Made by a program: the position numbers and the translations under genes. The notes under the pieces were generated by a model. The model did not search any database and was not told the DNA's origin. It saw only the letters and a program-made list of their open reading frames with translations. DNA of 64,000 bases from NCBI RefSeq assembly GCF_008642335.1, contig NZ_CP029191.1, positions 3,782,001-3,846,000 on the forward strand, read 5' to 3'. Source of the stretch: Streptomyces venezuelae (GTDB lineage: Bacteria; Actinomycetota; Actinomycetes; Streptomycetales; Streptomycetaceae). Positions within the stretch are counted from its first letter, which is position 1, and every line of letters begins with the position of its first letter. Below are positions 63,617 through 64,000 of this stretch, in pieces.

Positions 63617-64000
63617 ATGCACGAGTATACGAGCAGTACCCGAGTCTGGACCTTCACCTGCCCAGGCCTCCCCGAGGAGGTCAGCCGAGCCCGACGCTGG
63701 ACGCGCGACATCCTCCAAGGGTCGCCGCTGGCGGACGACGCCGAATTGATCGTGAGCGAGCTGAGCGCGAACGCGATCCTGCACACGGCCAGCGGCCGTC
63801 AGTCGGGCAGCTTCCATCTGGCGTTGGCGGTCTCGTCCCAGGCCATCGCGCTGTCGATCACGGACGACGGGGACGTGGAGACAGCCCCGAAGGCCGAGCA
63901 TCCGGACGAGGAGGCGACGCACGGACGAGGTCTGGGCATGGTCAGCGCACTGGCCCACCGGTTGGTGGTGCGGAACAGCGACGGCGGCCACACGGTGACG
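63617..64000 (+). CDS. RsbW-like ATP-binding (anti-sigma-type) protein, partial
   Basis: 128 codons visible, running off the window. HATPase fold of serine-kinase anti-sigma type: N-box DAELIVSELSANAILHTAS (about residues 40-58), G1 ALSITDDGDVE, G2 GRGLGMVSALAH. There is no DHp helix, so it is not a sensor kinase. ATG has AAGGA six bases upstream. The partner is unknown. Confidence 0.88.
   Translation, partial: MHEYTSSTRVWTFTCPGLPEEVSRARRWTRDILQGSPLADDAELIVSELSANAILHTASGRQSGSFHLALAVSSQAIALSITDDGDVETAPKAEHPDEEATHGRGLGMVSALAHRLVVRNSDGGHTVT

Overview
The window is 64 kb of very G+C-rich DNA with the codon pattern, GTG starts, paucity of TTA codons and gene content of a Streptomyces core chromosome. 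From memory (no search was run) the gene order matches the stretch of Streptomyces coelicolor from about SCO4115 down to dnaX/SCO4067: trmB, prsW-like, DEAD helicase, hrpA, bldC, vdh, purM, purF, purL-purQ-purS, an Lsr2 paralogue, purC, purD and dnaX. The last 1.8 kb looks different and may be the edge of an inserted element.

Layout. 1-7.1 kb holds an AfsR/SARP-type regulator cut by the window edge, a lasso-cyclase/asparagine-synthetase-like protein with a degenerate PP-loop, and a divergent NsdA-like developmental regulator carrying the only in-frame TTA codon I found. 7.2-16.2 kb holds lhgO, trmB, a PrsW-type membrane protease, an aldo/keto reductase, an M23 cell-wall hydrolase under a c-di-AMP (ydaO) riboswitch, a SpoIIE-type phosphatase, the initiator tRNA and an alginate-lyase-like lipoprotein. 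16.4-27.6 kb holds YceI, an ANTAR-domain protein, an RGG-tailed DEAD-box helicase, a small MITE-like element, a membrane metallophosphoesterase, a tRNA-Glu/Asp/Phe cluster and a DsbA-CcdA redox pair. 27.6-36 kb holds hrpA, bldC (68 aa), a conserved hypothetical, valine dehydrogenase and DUF3073. 36-48.3 kb is purine country (purM, purF, purL, purQ, purS, all on the minus strand) interrupted by a sulfatase, a META lipoprotein and small regulators, ending with an lsr2 paralogue behind an AT-rich leader. 48.4-52.6 kb holds three tRNA-Gly genes around an ABC transporter/two-component operon. 52.6-62 kb holds purC, an N,N-dimethylformamidase-like protein, a pseudo-M48 membrane protein, purD, dnaX and the 4.5S (SRP) RNA. 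62-64 kb holds tRNA-Ser(GGA), then GntR, Nudix and RsbW-like ATPase genes.

How it works together. Seven of the enzymes from PRPP to IMP (PurF, D, S/Q/L, M, C) are dispersed over 23 kb, all leftward. Only purS-purQ-purL are tightly coupled by 4-nt overlaps. Developmental control is represented by bldC, the NsdA-like gene and the Lsr2 paralogue. Envelope functions (riboswitched M23 hydrolase, second M23 protein, PrsW protease, DsbA/CcdA, lipoproteins) are scattered between.

Points most worth a second look: the unusual tRNA-Gly(UCC) with altered D- and T-loops; a run of about ten genes whose -10 hexamer lies 6-9 nt before the start codon (predicted leaderless mRNAs); the MITE-like element at 21639-21802; the long inverted repeat between purD and dnaX; the pseudoprotease at 55361-57595; and the possible integrative-element boundary at tRNA-Ser. 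All functional calls come from reading translated sequence and recalled family motifs. No database search was possible.
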